Assembly: GCF_042186555.1 (NCBI RefSeq)
Contig: NC_133328.1
Span: forward strand, 613,534,768-613,598,767
From: Aquarana catesbeiana
Lineage: Eukaryota; Chordata; Amphibia; Anura; Ranidae
Reading direction: 5' to 3'
DNA: 64,000 nt
Part shown: positions 1 to 11,028 of the stretch, one piece after another
Layout of the letters: every line of letters starts with the position of its first letter
Position numbering within the stretch: position 1 is the first letter of the stretch
The notes under the pieces: model-generated
Seen by the model: only the letters and a program-made list of their open reading frames with translations
The model's database searches: none
What the model was told of the DNA's origin: nothing
Made by a program: the position numbers and the translations under genes

Positions 1-254
1 AAGGGGATCTGCAGGCCTTATCGCGTGTCTGGACACAGGCGTTTATTGAGGGAGAGTTTTATTTCTCAGAAATTTCAACAAAAATTTTGAGTTTTCTGTA
101 AAATTTCACTATTTTGGTGAAATAAATTGCAGTTAATAGCAAAAGTAAAATTAAAGTGATGTTGGGTGTTTTTTTTAAGGGTGCAATGGACTTCTGAATA
201 TTCTAGACCTGTGCCAAAAAAAGCCCCTCATTAGCTTCAATATTTTATGTTTTT
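1..254. other. AT-rich sequence, nothing recognised
   Basis: No coding pattern, RNA gene or clear repeat boundary is visible in this stretch. It is AT-rich, with homopolymer T runs. Confidence 0.4.
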
Positions 255-550
255 TTTACAGACGGATAGAAACATAGAAGGGTGATGGCACATCCAAAGA
301 TCAAGTGGTCCCCTGAGTCTGCCCCTTTTTTTAAATGTATTGCTTTTTATTATTATTATTTAATTATTATTATTATACAGGATTTATATAGCATTAACAG
401 TTTGCGCAGCGCTTTACATTTTTTTTTACTTTTTGTGTTTGAATAGAGATCTATGTTTGTCCCAAGTATGTATAACTGTTGACTGACTCACTACCTCTGC
501 TGGAAATCTATTTCAAGCAACAGCTACTCTTTCGGTAAAATAATACTTTC
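255..550 (-). repeat. Retroelement-like fragment with an L2-like tail inside
   Basis: The outer parts (from the GAAACATAGAAGGGTGATGG word and the TCTATGTTTGTCCCAAG word) match the same words at about 42985-43150, so this is a dispersed family. I infer a LINE-derived fragment but cannot name the clade. Between about 338 and 422 sits a (TTA)n run followed by an inverted L2-like 3' tail (TTTATATAGCATTAACAG, then GCGCAGCGCTTTACA), related to the tails at 7980-8035 and 40060-40110. Confidence 0.5.
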
Positions 551-580
551 TAAGATTCGTTTTGAACTTTATTGCTAGTT

Positions 581-1265
581 TAAAGGAGCAGTAGAGCCAA
601 AGTTCTTTTGGCCCAACTTCTCCTGTGTGTCACAGGAGTGCAGTTCGATCTACATTCCTGTGACCCGTATTCAGCCGACAGCGGGCTGAAAGTCTGCTGT
701 CAGCTGACGTCACTCAGCCGGTCCAGGCTCTGGAGAGATCTTGACTTTCAGCCCACATTCACATTGGGCCGATTGTGCAATGCGATTTGACATGTCAAAT
801 CTCATGCCAAATCGGAGCCAATTGCAGGCAGTGGCACCGTCTGACTTTGCGGCGCCACATCGATTTCCAAAAGTAGTTTCTGCAGTAGTTTTCTGGTGAC
901 TTTAGGGGCGATTTTAATAGACATCTGTGCATGAACCCACACAGATGTCTGTCAAATTGCCCCTGAAGTTGGACTGAAATGCCGGTTTGAAATTAAACCC
1001 GCCCTCAGTGTGAACGTGGGCTAAAGTCGGGATCCATTAAAATGCCTGGACCGGCACCTGGCTCAGCCTATCGGTGCACCGCCACTCTTGTCCGCTCCAC
1101 AGCCCAGTGCTCCAGTGAGCCCTGCAGGGGCAGAGGAGAGAGCCTGACAGACCCCGAAGACCGAGAATTGAGCGATCTGCAGTCTTTGAATGCTCAGTTC
1201 TCGGTCTTGGAACCAGTGGGGGACAGATGCAGCATCGGATTGTGGACATCTGCCATGAGTTGTAG
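581..1265 (+). repeat. Dispersed repeat, second copy at 58707-59118
   Basis: The two copies share runs such as CACAGGAGTGCAGTTC and CAGACAGCGGGC, then the shared end around GGGGGACARATGCAGCAT. This copy is interrupted by a MITE (about 733-1026). Family unknown. There is no credible coding sequence: the short open frames are not shared between the copies. Confidence 0.65.
733..1026. mobile_element. Nonautonomous MITE nested in the 581-1265 repeat
   Basis: The interior is absent from the second copy of the host repeat (58860-58870 reads straight through), which shows an insertion. The ends are inverted: AGCCCACATTCACA on the left, and TGTGAACGTGGGCT on the right. The 3-bp flanks (TCA and TAA) are imperfect, so superfamily assignment to PIF/Harbinger is only a guess. 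Confidence 0.55.
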
Positions 1266-1564
1266 CTCATTACTGATATTTTGATCATAGGCTCCACTTT
1301 TGTTGAGCAAAAAAAACAAAACAATTCCCTCTGGGTAATCAATTGCAGGGATTATAACAAGCTTGTAGGCAGGTTGAAATTTGTTTGTTCTAGCGAGTTA
1401 GCAGCAGGCCCAGCCTGGGGTAAAGGGTTAACTGTTTTAAGCCTATTTCCCTGGCTTTTTGGTCCTAGCCAGCCCACCTGTGCTATAACAAGGGGGAAGG
1501 CTGAGGTCCAGGAACCTTTGGGGTAGTTGATTTGGTTGGTTCTGTGGTATTGGGGTTGCTGCCA

Positions 1565-2055
1565 GTGGCGACTGGTGGGGTTTTTTTTGGGGGGGGGGCG
1601 GCAAAAAACCACCCGCCCGCTGTCTGCCGGTGAATCCGGCACTTACCCCATCTAGGTGGCGGGTGGCGGACAACAGATCCAGTATCCTCATCTCCAGTGG
1701 CTTCCACCGTGCGTCTCCTCTCTCCTCCTAGGCATCAGGCGTCCAATAGGATCCCCTGACATTTTGGCCAATCGGGAAGCGGGTCTCACGACCCTCTTCC
1801 TGATTGGCGGGGGGAGATTTAGTGTGAAAATAGCAAAAATTCATTCACTATTGTCATACAACTGGCCCACCCTTTTTTGAAGCCTATTAGAGCCTCTGGC
1901 TCTAATCACATGCTTCAAAAAAACACTCCCCCACCCCCCCAATTGGAATCCATAGTCTGGCACCCTGTATATAGATCAGGGGGCCGGACGCATGGATAGG
2001 GGAGCGGCCCCTAATGGACGGGCCACCATTGGTGAATGCAGTCTCCACCTGGGTC
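1565..2055 (+). repeat. Dispersed repeat shared with 29505-29955
   Basis: Both copies carry the same ordered words: GCACTTACCCCAT, CGGGTCTCA, TTCCTGATTGGC, TATTGTCA.ACAACTGG, GGCTCTAATCA.GTGCTTC and ATTGGAATCCAT. No coding capacity is seen. The family is not recognised by name. Confidence 0.55.
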
Positions 2056-2282
2056 CCCGGCATTGATAAGTGTGCTCCTCGCAAAGGGTTCCCCCATGTG
2101 CAGTGCCAGTAGACCCCACCCACAACACAACACGGCGTAGTCTAAAAGGGGAGATAACCCACATACAGTTTGGAATAGTCAGCAGGACACACCCACCTCA
2201 TCCGTTTACAAGCTTTGTTGCAAATTCCTACCTTTTTGTTTCTCTGAATAAATATCTGTTCGTTCCCCTATGTCCTTTGCAG

Positions 2283-2438
2283 ACTGATTCTGAATGGGAG
2301 GGTCTAGTTCATTATAATCACCTGGAATCTCTCAGGAATCTGGTGAGAAAAGCTGAAGGGTCTTCTTACTTTTACAAATATTTAACCCTTGGGGAGTATC
2401 TGACCAAAACTGAAAATTTGATTGAAGAAGATGCCTAA
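2283..2438 (+). other. Candidate terminal exon of a host gene
   Basis: A pyrimidine-rich tract ending CCCCTATGTCCTTTGCAG is followed by 51 codons of open frame and a TAA. The encoded stretch runs from TDSEWEGLVHYNHLESL through a basic segment to an acidic C-terminus ending LIEEDA. Composition is protein-like: charged, amphipathic, and unlike any transposon protein in this window. No AATAAA lies close downstream and no matching upstream exon was found. I do not recognise the protein. It could equally be a chance frame after a fortuitous AG. Confidence 0.3.
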
Positions 2439-3102
2439 AAAATGTACTTGTATCTTACTGCAGACTTCTGGGCAAATAATTGACCCAATCAATGCTGTTT
2501 TTTTTTATTTGCATGGGGTCCCACTTGACCATTTATACCAGTCCCCAATGGGGTTCAGATTTGGCACCCAAACCCAACTTCAGGCCATCCCTTGATAGGA
2601 TGAAGTAGGATAATCCATGACAAGATACAGGATATGGACAATTATACTGAATTTCTCTTGCCTTACGGGAAGGTAGAATTATTCTCCAGTGGACTGCCCC
2701 TGTCTAGTCACAACAACATTAAAAAATATGACATTTTTTGGTTTGCCTGTTCTGTACAGTTTGCAGTATAAAGACTTCATTCGTGCTGCTCAGTTTCTAT
2801 AACAACATATAATGATATTAATGGAGATATCTTTCCAATTCAAAGGCTAAGCACAGTGAGTGAATTCCTGCGTGGAACAGGTTTCAATCTAATTTTAGTG
2901 TCTGAAAAGCAGACATATAAAGAGATTTGTCCCAGATACAAGCACACGCCATGGTCTGCTGTTCATGTTTTATTGTGTTATCGACCAACAAAACTGCAAA
3001 TAATAATACAGAGGCATGAGAAACACATAGACCCTATTCTCTGCAAGACACATTTGAGTAGCAGAACTTTAAAAGGGATCTTTTACCCCCCCCCCCTTTT
3101 TA
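2439..3102. other. Unannotated AT-rich sequence
   Basis: If 2283-2438 is a terminal exon, the start of this stretch would be its 3' UTR. Nothing else is supported. There is no gene, tandem array or clear repeat boundary. Confidence 0.3.
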
Positions 3103-3530
3103 ACCCCTTCACGCCTAAGGGTAAAACAAATACTAAATGCCTAAGCACAATTTTGCAACTTTGGCATGTGTTAGTAAAACTGTACATATCATCTCAACTA
3201 CTTTGTGCATCCAGGTGGATTATACCTTGTTTTTTTTCAGGACAAATTGGACTTTCATTTGGTAGTAAATGGTTATCTCCTGTTTTTTTTTTTTTAATTA
3301 TTATTATTATTATTATTAATAGGAAAACTGTCCCAAAATAGTAGAAGATTTTTTTTTTTTTTAAATGTAGCTGTATATTTCTTGTTACTACCATAACCTA
3401 CCACCAAAGAATAACCCAAGATAAATTCTCCTGCTCCTGACGATCGCAGCGATACCACATATGTGTATGTCAGTTGTCGATTGTACCTGTAGTACAGCCC
3501 AGAAGCAAAAGTGCGCATTTTGGGTTTTTT
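3103..3530 (+). mobile_element. Remnant of a TTAA-flanked DNA transposon family
   Basis: It begins TTAACCCCTTCACGCC, resembling the left ends at 47893 (TTAACCCCTTGCCACC) and 51449 (TTAACCACTTGC). A later part contains GATCGCAGCGATACCACA, which I associate with the same frog element group. The right end is missing and poly-T and (TTA)n runs interrupt it. Superfamily inferred only from the TTAA start (piggyBac-like). Confidence 0.4.
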
Positions 3531-3670
3531 TTTTTTTTTTTTTGTCCTACCTAAAACACACTGACACTGATATTGATTAAATAGGAAAAAATCCTGCCCA
3601 AAATATACTGACCCCGACCTTTGACCCTGATCTTAACCTCACCTCTCTCATACTGGTCACTGGAATTTCA

Positions 3671-4932
3671 ACATGGCACCTAATGGCAAAGAACTCTCTG
3701 AGGATCTGAAAAAAAGAATTGTTGCTCTACATAAAGATGGCCTAGGCTATAAGAAGATTGCCAAGACCCTGAAACCGAGCTGCAGCACGGTGGCCAAGAC
3801 CATACAGTGGTTTAACAGGACAGGTTCCACTCAGAACAGGCCTCGCCATGGTCGACCAAGGATGCTGAGTGCACGTGCTCAGAATCATATCCAGAGGTTG
3901 TCTTTGGGAAATAGATGTATGAGTGCTGCCAGCAAAGGTTGAAGGGGTGGGGGGGGTTAGCCTGTCAGTGCTCAAACCATACGCTGCACACTGCATCAAA
4001 TTTGTCTGCTTGGCTGTCGTCCCAGAAGGAAGCCTCTTCTAAAGTTGATGCACAAGAAAGCCCGCAAACAGTTTGCTGAAGACAAGGAGACTAATGACAT
4101 GGATTACTGGAACCATGTCCTGTGGTCTGACCAAGATAACCTTATTTGGTTCAGATGGTGTCAAGCGTGGGTGGCGGCAACCAATTGAGGAGTACAAAGA
4201 CAAGTGTGTTTTGCCTACAGTCAAGCATGGTGGTGGGAGTGTCATGGTCTGGGGCTGCATGAATGCTGCCAGCACTGGGGAGCTACAGTTTATTGAGGGA
4301 ACCATGAATACCAACATGTAATGTGACATACTGAAGCAGAGCATGATCTCCTCCCTCCAGGGACTGGGCCACAGGGCCGTATTCCAACATGATAATGACC
4401 CCAAACACACCTCCAAGACGACCGCTGCCTTGTTAAAGAAGCTGAGGGTAAAGGTGATGGATTGGCCAAGCATGTCTGCAAAACTAAACCCTATTGAGCA
4501 TCTGTGGGGCATCCTCAAATGGAAGGTGGAGGAGCGCAAGGTCTCTAACATCCACCAGCTCCGTGATGTCATCATGGAGGAGTGGAAGAGGACTCCAGTG
4601 CAAACCTGTGAAGCTCTGGTGAACTCCATGCCCAAGAGGGTTAAGGCAGTGCTGGAAAATAATGGTGGCCACACAAAATATTGACACTTTGGGCCCAATT
4701 TGAACATTTTCACTTAGGGGTGTACTCACTTTTGTTGCCAGCGGTTTAGACATTAATGGCTGTGTGTTGAGTTATTTTGAGGGGACAGCAAATGTACACT
4801 GTTATACAAGCTGTACACTCACAACTTTACATTGTAGCAAAGTGTCATTTCTTCAGTGTTGTCACATAAAAAGATATAATAAAAAATTTACAAAAATGTG
4901 AGGGGAGTACTCACTTTTGTGAGATACTGTAT
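3671..4932 (+). pseudogene. Tc1/mariner transposase, broken, with 3' terminal repeat
   Basis: The start codon at 3673 opens MAPNGKELSEDLKKRIVAL, the N-terminal paired-type helix-turn-helix of Tc1 transposases, followed by the GRPR-like hook (RHGRPRML). The DDE domain follows: WNHVLWSD holds the first Asp, FQHDNDPKHTS (about 4382) the second Asp, and NPIEHLWGILK (about 4489) the Glu. The frame shifts between 3942 and 4073 and again near 4147, and a TAA lies in frame at 4319-4321, so no full-length protein is possible. Downstream is a long terminal repeat ending near 4932 in CTCACTTTTGTGAGATACTG. The left terminal repeat is missing. A second, inverted 5' fragment of the same family is at 57500-58236. 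Confidence 0.9.
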
Positions 4933-5940
4933 CTGAGTTTCCATTGATTCCTAAGGGGAAACTCGCTTTGATATAAGAGTTTTTTGGATTACAAGCATGC
5001 TTCTGGAATGGATTATGCTCGTAATCCAAGGTACTACCGTACTTTTGTTCACTGTTTTATTTGGAAGTGCACATTTTTGATAAGATGATTTAAACATTTT
5101 CACAGTGTTATCTATAAGAAAATATTGCGCTGCACTAGTTTATAAATATAAGTATTTTAGAATTATTCTTTTAGGAATACTGGCATGGTTCGAAGAGGAC
5201 CTGTCCTGCCCCAGTTTGCATAGTCAAATCTTAGATTCTCACAACTTGCCCACACAGCTATTAATATTACAGAATTACTGATCCCTGCCCCATATATTTC
5301 CAGCATGAGGCAGCACCAGAAGGTAAGCCACTTTATAACAGTTACGTTATATTACCAGCTTGGGGTATCATGAATAAAACGCAGCACATTATTTGCTTAC
5401 TCTAGCCAGGCAAATTGCTTAAAAGAATTCAATACGCACCGTGATCTTGTTCCTTTTAAGAAACATTTTCTTCCCTTTCCCGCTTAATTACTTTTCTTGC
5501 AAAGAATGCAGATCTGATCATTGATTTGTGTAGAGTGAGCTTGAGCTGAGTGTAACAGAAATGCTGAAGGTGTAGGCTGGGGGAGACTTGGGCCCCAAAC
5601 AGCCCTGGGATTCCAAAAGAGATTAAAGTCATCCAAATAAATTTGTAGATTGAGTGTGCCTCTTCTTTTTTCCTAAGAAAATACGATATTTTATATTTAG
5701 AAGACACAGGAGAAGTAGTTTTTAAAGGGCAACTCCAGACGAAATTAAAATTTGAGACAACGTCTAGCAAATGTTAGTTTTTTTATTGAGGGTCAGAAGA
5801 TTTGCTGTTAGCAGTGCTACTGCATCTTGGAGTCTGGGAAAGGCTTTTGGACCTACAGTTTCTGAAGGCATGCAAACCTGTTGCCTAACTTAAAATGGTT
5901 TCATTGCATTCTCTGAATTAAGGTAAAAAAACCTTCAGGG
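4933..5940. other. No repeat recognised; weak exon candidate at 5177-5321
   Basis: This kilobase shows no tandem array or transposon end. Within it, 5177-5321 is bounded by a pyrimidine-AG (ATTCTTTTAG) and a good donor (CACCAGAAG/GTAAGC). All frames contain stops, so if real it would be an untranslated or terminal-coding exon. Evidence is splice-site-like sequence only. Confidence 0.2.
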
Positions 5941-8035
5941 CGCAGTTTTTCCCAGCATCCTTGGTCACTTAATAACCGCCCATGGCTTCCAATACCATCT
6001 ATACACCGATGACACCCAAATCTATCTGTCTACTCCTCACTAGACATGTGCAATTCGTTTAGTTCCGAATTTGTTTTTTAACGAATTTTGATAAATTTGT
6101 TAATTCCGAAATCTCTGAATTTCTGGATTTTTCAATTTCCGAAATTTCAAATTTCCGAATTTTTGAAACTTACGAAATTTCAAATTTCCGAATTTCAAAT
6201 TTTCTGAAACTTCCAATTTCCGAATTTTGAATTTCCGATATTTTGACTTTCCGAAATTTGGAATTTCTGAAATTTGGAATTTCTGAAATTTCAAATTTTC
6301 CGATTTCCGAAATTTAGAATTTCTGAATTTGGAAAATTTGAAATTTCGGAAATTTGAAATTTCGGAAATTTGAAATTTCGGAAATTTGAAATTTCGGAAA
6401 TTGGAAATTCGGAACTTGAAAATTTTAGATATTAGAAAATTTCAGAAATTCGAAAATTCGAAATTTCATAAATTAGTAATGCAAAAATAAGAATAAAAAT
6501 ATGAAAATTCTAAAGGACGAAAATCTGAAATAATAACTAACTAATAATAAATATAAAATTATAGGTATTGGAATTTCCTTTCAAATTTGGCTGTTAGTGA
6601 ACGTAACAAGTACGAATTTAGCCAAAGTTACGAATTATCTGAAATAACGAATGCCGTATCTAAACGAATGGAACGTAACCATCTAATAATAATAAATAAC
6701 AATAATAATAAAACCTTTTTATTATTATTATTTATTATTAATTTGTTGCATTCCTTTTGTTTAGATGTGGCATTCATTATTTCGGATAATTCCGAAAGCC
6801 AAATTTAAAAGGAAATTCCAATACCTATAATTTAATAGTTAGTTATTATTAGTTAGTTATTATTTAAAATTTTACTGATTTTCTTTCTTTTTTTCAGATT
6901 TTCAGGTTTTTGAATTTTAGAATTTCCGAATGTTAGAATTCCAAAAATTTGGAAATTCGGAATTCGAAAATTCGGTAATCAAAATTTCCCAATTTCTGAA
7001 TTCCGAATTTCTGAACTTTCGAATTTCTGATTTCCTAACTTCTGAAAAAAGCAAAAAAACAAATGAAACGAAAACGAACAAATTTTTGGTCAGTGCACAT
7101 GTCTACTCCTCACCTCTCTCCTTTAGTCTCCTCTCACATTACTAACTTGCTAACTGATATATCAGCATGGATGTCGCACCACTTCCTTAAACTAAATCTC
7201 TCTAAAACCGAGCTGGTAATATTCCCCCCCGCCTGTGCCCCCCTCCATGACTTTTCCATTAAAATCAATAATACAACCATCAATCCCTCCTGCAATCCTG
7301 GACTCTGACCTGTCCTTTCAGCCCCAAATCCAAACGTTGTCAAAAGCTTGTAGACTTCACCTTCATAACATCTCTCAAATACGCCCCTTTTTAACTAATG
7401 AAATCACCAAGCCACTCATTCACTCCCTCGTTATCTCTCGCTTTGACTATTGCAACTCCCCTGTCATTGGCCTACTTCTCCATAGACTATCCTCTCTTCA
7501 GTCTATCATGAATGCTGCTGCCAGACTCATCTACCTTATCAACTGCTCAGTGTCTGCTACCACTCTATGCCAATCCCTACACTGGCTTCCGATTGCCCAG
7601 CGAATTAAATTCAAAATACTAACTACAACGTGCAAACCAATTCACAACTCTGCCCCGAGCTACATCACCAATCTTATCTCCAAATATCACCCAAACCGTC
7701 CTCTCCGCTCCTCCCATGGATTTCTCCAGAGCCTCTCCCATTCTCTGGAACTCTCTACCTCAACCTGTCCGGCTATCTCCTACTCTAGCTGCCTTCAGGC
7801 AATCCCTGGAAACTCATCTCTTCAAGGAAAGCCTATCACACCTCCAGCTAATTTTTTACCACTTCCTTCAGCTCATTCCCCACAGTTACAACCTTTTCTA
7901 CTACCTGCCCCACCCTATTAGATTGTAAGCTTATCTGAGCAGGACCCTCTGAATCCTCTTGCATTGTATTGTCTCCCTTTTATATTGTAAAGAGCTACGT
8001 AAACTGTTGGCGCTATAAAAGTCCTGTATAATAAT
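5941..8035 (+). mobile_element. L2-like LINE 3' fragment, split by a DNA transposon
   Basis: 5' to 3' it encodes part of a reverse transcriptase with the catalytic YTDDTQIY box (about 5990-6030). After the 1,065-bp insertion at 6041-7105 it resumes in the C-terminal region: LTDISAWMSHHFLKLNLSK, then FDYCNSPVIGLLLHRLSSLQ, then SLHWLPIAQRIKFKIL. These are hallmarks of L2/CR1-group non-LTR retrotransposons. The 3' tail (7920-8035) contains TTGTAAAGAGCTACGTAAAC, GGCGCTATAAA and CCTGTATAATAATA. The 5' part of the element is absent, as usual for LINE insertions. Frameshifts near 7200-7330 make it a dead copy. Confidence 0.85.
6041..7105. mobile_element. hAT-type palindromic element, 8-bp target duplication
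   Basis: Inverted ends TAGACATGTGCA (6041) and TGCACATGTCTA (to 7105) are flanked on both sides by CTCCTCAC (6033-6040 and 7106-7113). The host LINE reads through once the element is removed. The interior is AT-rich and roughly palindromic, built of degenerate words such as GAAATTTCGGAAATTTG in one half and their complements in the other, with no transposase. The 8-bp duplication fits the hAT superfamily. A related element is at 40547-41416. Confidence 0.85.
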
Positions 8036-8039
8036 ACAA

Positions 8040-8863
8040 ACCCCCCCACCCTTATACTTACCTGAGCCGGATGTTGATCCAGCAATGTTCACGAGAGCAG
8101 CAGCTCTCTCAGCTCTCTCCCTCCTCATGGGTTCAGACACAGCAGGGGGTGTGAGATATTTCCCCAATAGGTGGTGACATCAGAAGCTACAAAATCAAAT
8201 TTTTTGCAGTTACTCCACAGCTGATCCAGTATTGCCACCATGAGGGACTGGATGCTCCAAGAAGACTGGGGGGTTCAGGGATGAATAGTGATTTTGTCAA
8301 GTTCAGTACAATTTTACCAAAATGGGTAGTTTACATAATCTAGTGTTAAATTTGTGTTTTATCTTTTATTTGTACATTTGATTATGTACTTTTGCTTTAT
8401 ATTTTCAACATTATATTTTTAACATTTCACTGTTTTTGCTGTTTTTTTTTCTTTCTCTGGAAAAAAAAAGTAAAAAAATGAAGCTATTGAGGGACGTTTT
8501 TGGCATGAGAAAAGGTCCATTATAGTTTAAAGGGATTTCCAAAACCCTCAGGAGCAATTTAAAGCCAACTGTACCCTCAACAGCCACCAAATAAACATCT
8601 TAAATATTTGTCTTCTTCATTGATTCACATGCATTGTACCCAAAAGGCGAAATTTCACCAAAATTTCATGATTTTCGCAAATACTGAGTTATAATACTAA
8701 AGTTAATCAAAGCTCTCAATTTCGATCATTACTACTGAGCATATCATAGTCATTGAAGAACTTTAACGCAAGGTATGGAATAAGCTTGTATCATAAAAAT
8801 ATGTTTTTGGCTAAAGACTATCTTCCTCAGCTAGATAAGGATCCAACACTTGTTTTCCTAAGG
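8040..8863. other. No gene; unclassified AT-rich sequence
   Basis: The first part (8040-8330) looks like a decayed repeat. The remainder shows poly-T and no coding or tandem structure. Nothing further can be supported. Confidence 0.3.
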
Positions 8864-9366
8864 CAGAGGTCTCCAAACTATCAAAACAATGGGCCAGTTT
8901 ATTGTCCTTTAGACTTTAGGGGGCTGGACTGTGGTCAATGGGAGTAAAGAATGGCTCAGACTTGGTGGTCAGAAGGGGTTAATAAATTACATAGCACCTG
9001 TGGTCAAGTAGGAGGAGGAATAGTGCCCCATCACTGTTATTAGTGGGAGGAATACTGCCTCATCCTTAGGGTCAGTGGAAGGAATAGTGCCCCATCATTG
9101 GTGTCAGGGGAAGGTATGGTGCCCCATTTTTGTTGTCAGTGGGGGGAATGGGGCCCCATTGTTGGTATCAGTGGGTGGGAGAGTACCCATTACTGACCTC
9201 AGTGAGAGAAATAATTCCCCATTGTTGGTGTTGGTGGAAGAAGTAATGCCTCACCATTGATGTCAGTGAGAGGAATAGTGCCTCGTATCAGTTGGAGGAA
9301 TAGTGTCGCAAGGCCAGAAAAAGGCAAGCCAAGGGCTGCATGTGGGCTGCAGTTTGGAGACTGTTG
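8864..9366 (+). mobile_element. Short hAT element with an internal minisatellite
   Basis: The left end CAGAGGTCTCCAAACT and right end AGTTTGGAGACTGTTG are inverted repeats of the hAT (Charlie-like) type. The flanks TCCTAAGG (8856-8863) and TGTTAAGG (9367-9374) agree at 6 of 8 positions, consistent with an aged 8-bp duplication. There is no transposase. Most of the interior is a tandem array. Confidence 0.75.
8985..9305 (+). repeat. Degenerate ~33-bp minisatellite
   Basis: About nine to ten diverged units of a word like GGAATAGTGCCCCATCATTG followed by GTGTCAGTGGGA. It lies wholly inside the hAT element 8864-9366. Confidence 0.8.
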
Positions 9367-9374
9367 TGTTAAGG

Positions 9375-10745
9375 GGGTGGACTTACAAAAAGGAATACTC
9401 ACCTTAGTCCATGATCTCATAATCTTCTGTCCTTTTGGTTTCAATTGTGACAACCACTTCCCCCAGAGCTGCTGGCCTTGCTGGTCATCAAGCGGTCTTG
9501 TTGCCGCCCCTATCGCCAACATCATCACATACAAAACAGGACCAGCCTAATAACGTGGCTGCTAGTCGCTATTGTACATAGGAGCACCTAATCACATTTC
9601 TGCATTGTAGAGATGGGGACCAGACCAATAGATGTTGCAGGACCATGTATAAAATAAGGTAGGTATTAAGCCATGCTAACCCTTCCCCTAGAAAATATCA
9701 GCAGTAGATCCTTTATCAGCTTGGGGGGGTGTAATTTGTAATGACTTACAAATTTAGATTTTAAAAATGTTTACCCGGAGTTCCATTGTAACTAAATGAC
9801 TTAGAAACTTCAGGTTGTGTTCTGAGGGTTGATCAGTATGGACCCCAGAAAGTTCAAAAATTTGTTTTTAAAAATTGACTTCCTTCAAAGCTTATTTGGG
9901 GAAAAAATATAGCGATGTTTATCACATGGTGCTTACTAGTGGGAAAGCCAGCTGTTTACACTCATTAATTTCCCCTTTTAGAGGAGACTGGTGAAAGAGC
10001 CCTGGAATGGGAGAAAGGAGAGGTGTAATGTTTCAGGGGTAATGTCTTTTTTATCTAAATGAACATTTGCACCTGTCACATTCCAGTGCGAGATTACATA
10101 CTGACAATACACGGCGGCGGCATTTCCAAACATTTCTCTGGGAAGAATTTGTCCGATTCCAATCTGGTTCACATAAACAATGCCACCTCGTAGGCCTTTG
10201 AAGTCTGAACTGAGGAAACAGGGCAGCAGAGTCAGAAATCGCTTTAAAAATGAAGTCTGGGCAAATATAAAAGACACAAAATAATGTGGCTCTGTATTCA
10301 TGAATACAACAAGGGTTAGTTAGACAAAACGACCTATGCAGATTACTTTTGCATCACTTTATTGATGCAAAAACATTAAAAAAAACAAAAAGAAAAACAT
10401 AAAATCAATGAATATAGTGGCTCAGACAACTATGTATACATTTAGTGAATAGTCAGAAAACTTTGACCATAATATCAACAGATACTGTAGCTAGGCAGCC
10501 AACGCGTTCCAAAATTATTATTTTATTATTATACAGTATTTATATATAGAACTTTATGTTTCTTCTTCAGTGGTGCCCATAGTTTAGGTTTAAAGGTATT
10601 CAATAAAGTACTATATCATACTCTCTGCTTATGCAGGTAAGAGGTGCCTGTAGATAAAAACAAACTATGCAACTTAAGTTGAATAATACTCTTGCTATAG
10701 GTGTAGGCTATTTATGTACAGTACCTCACGAAGACTAGTCGAAAC
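9375..10745. other. No gene recognised; unique-looking block at about 10010-10330
   Basis: Nothing coding is supported. 10010-10330 is compositionally balanced and free of recognisable repeats, which is compatible with a conserved non-coding block but not proof. A short L2-tail-like (TTA)n piece is at about 10515-10555. Confidence 0.3.
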
Positions 10746-11016
10746 ACTCCCAGAGATGGTATCATCCCATCCTGCCTTGTTGCTAAGACATTTCTAAGAC
10801 CCTCCCAGCTGTTAATGTTGACATCAACCACCATAGGAACAAGCTCTCAAACCTCCACACATAAACGCGGTTCACAATCTCTTTGGTTGTAGCATCACTG
10901 AGCTCAGAGCTACTGCGACGAGGAGAGATAGCACATGTGAGCCTTTGAATTGGGTGGGAGTGTCTTAGCAATGTCCTAGCAATGGGTCAGGATGGAATGA
11001 TGCCATCTCTGGGAGT
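10746..11016. mobile_element. Fold-back MITE with long imperfect terminal inverted repeats
   Basis: The left end ACTCCCAGAGATGG is mirrored by CCATCTCTGGGAGT on the right. Pairing continues inward with mismatches through ATCATYCCATCCTG, TTGCTARGACA and CTAAGAC.CTCCCA, giving arms of about 60 bp. No target duplication is clear and there is no coding capacity. Confidence 0.75.
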
Positions 11017-11028
11017 TTTTTTGGTCAT

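Noticed and set aside
6100..6294. Lys/Phe-rich small minus-strand frame
   Set aside because: Generated by the GAAATTT word repeats of the palindromic hAT-type element.
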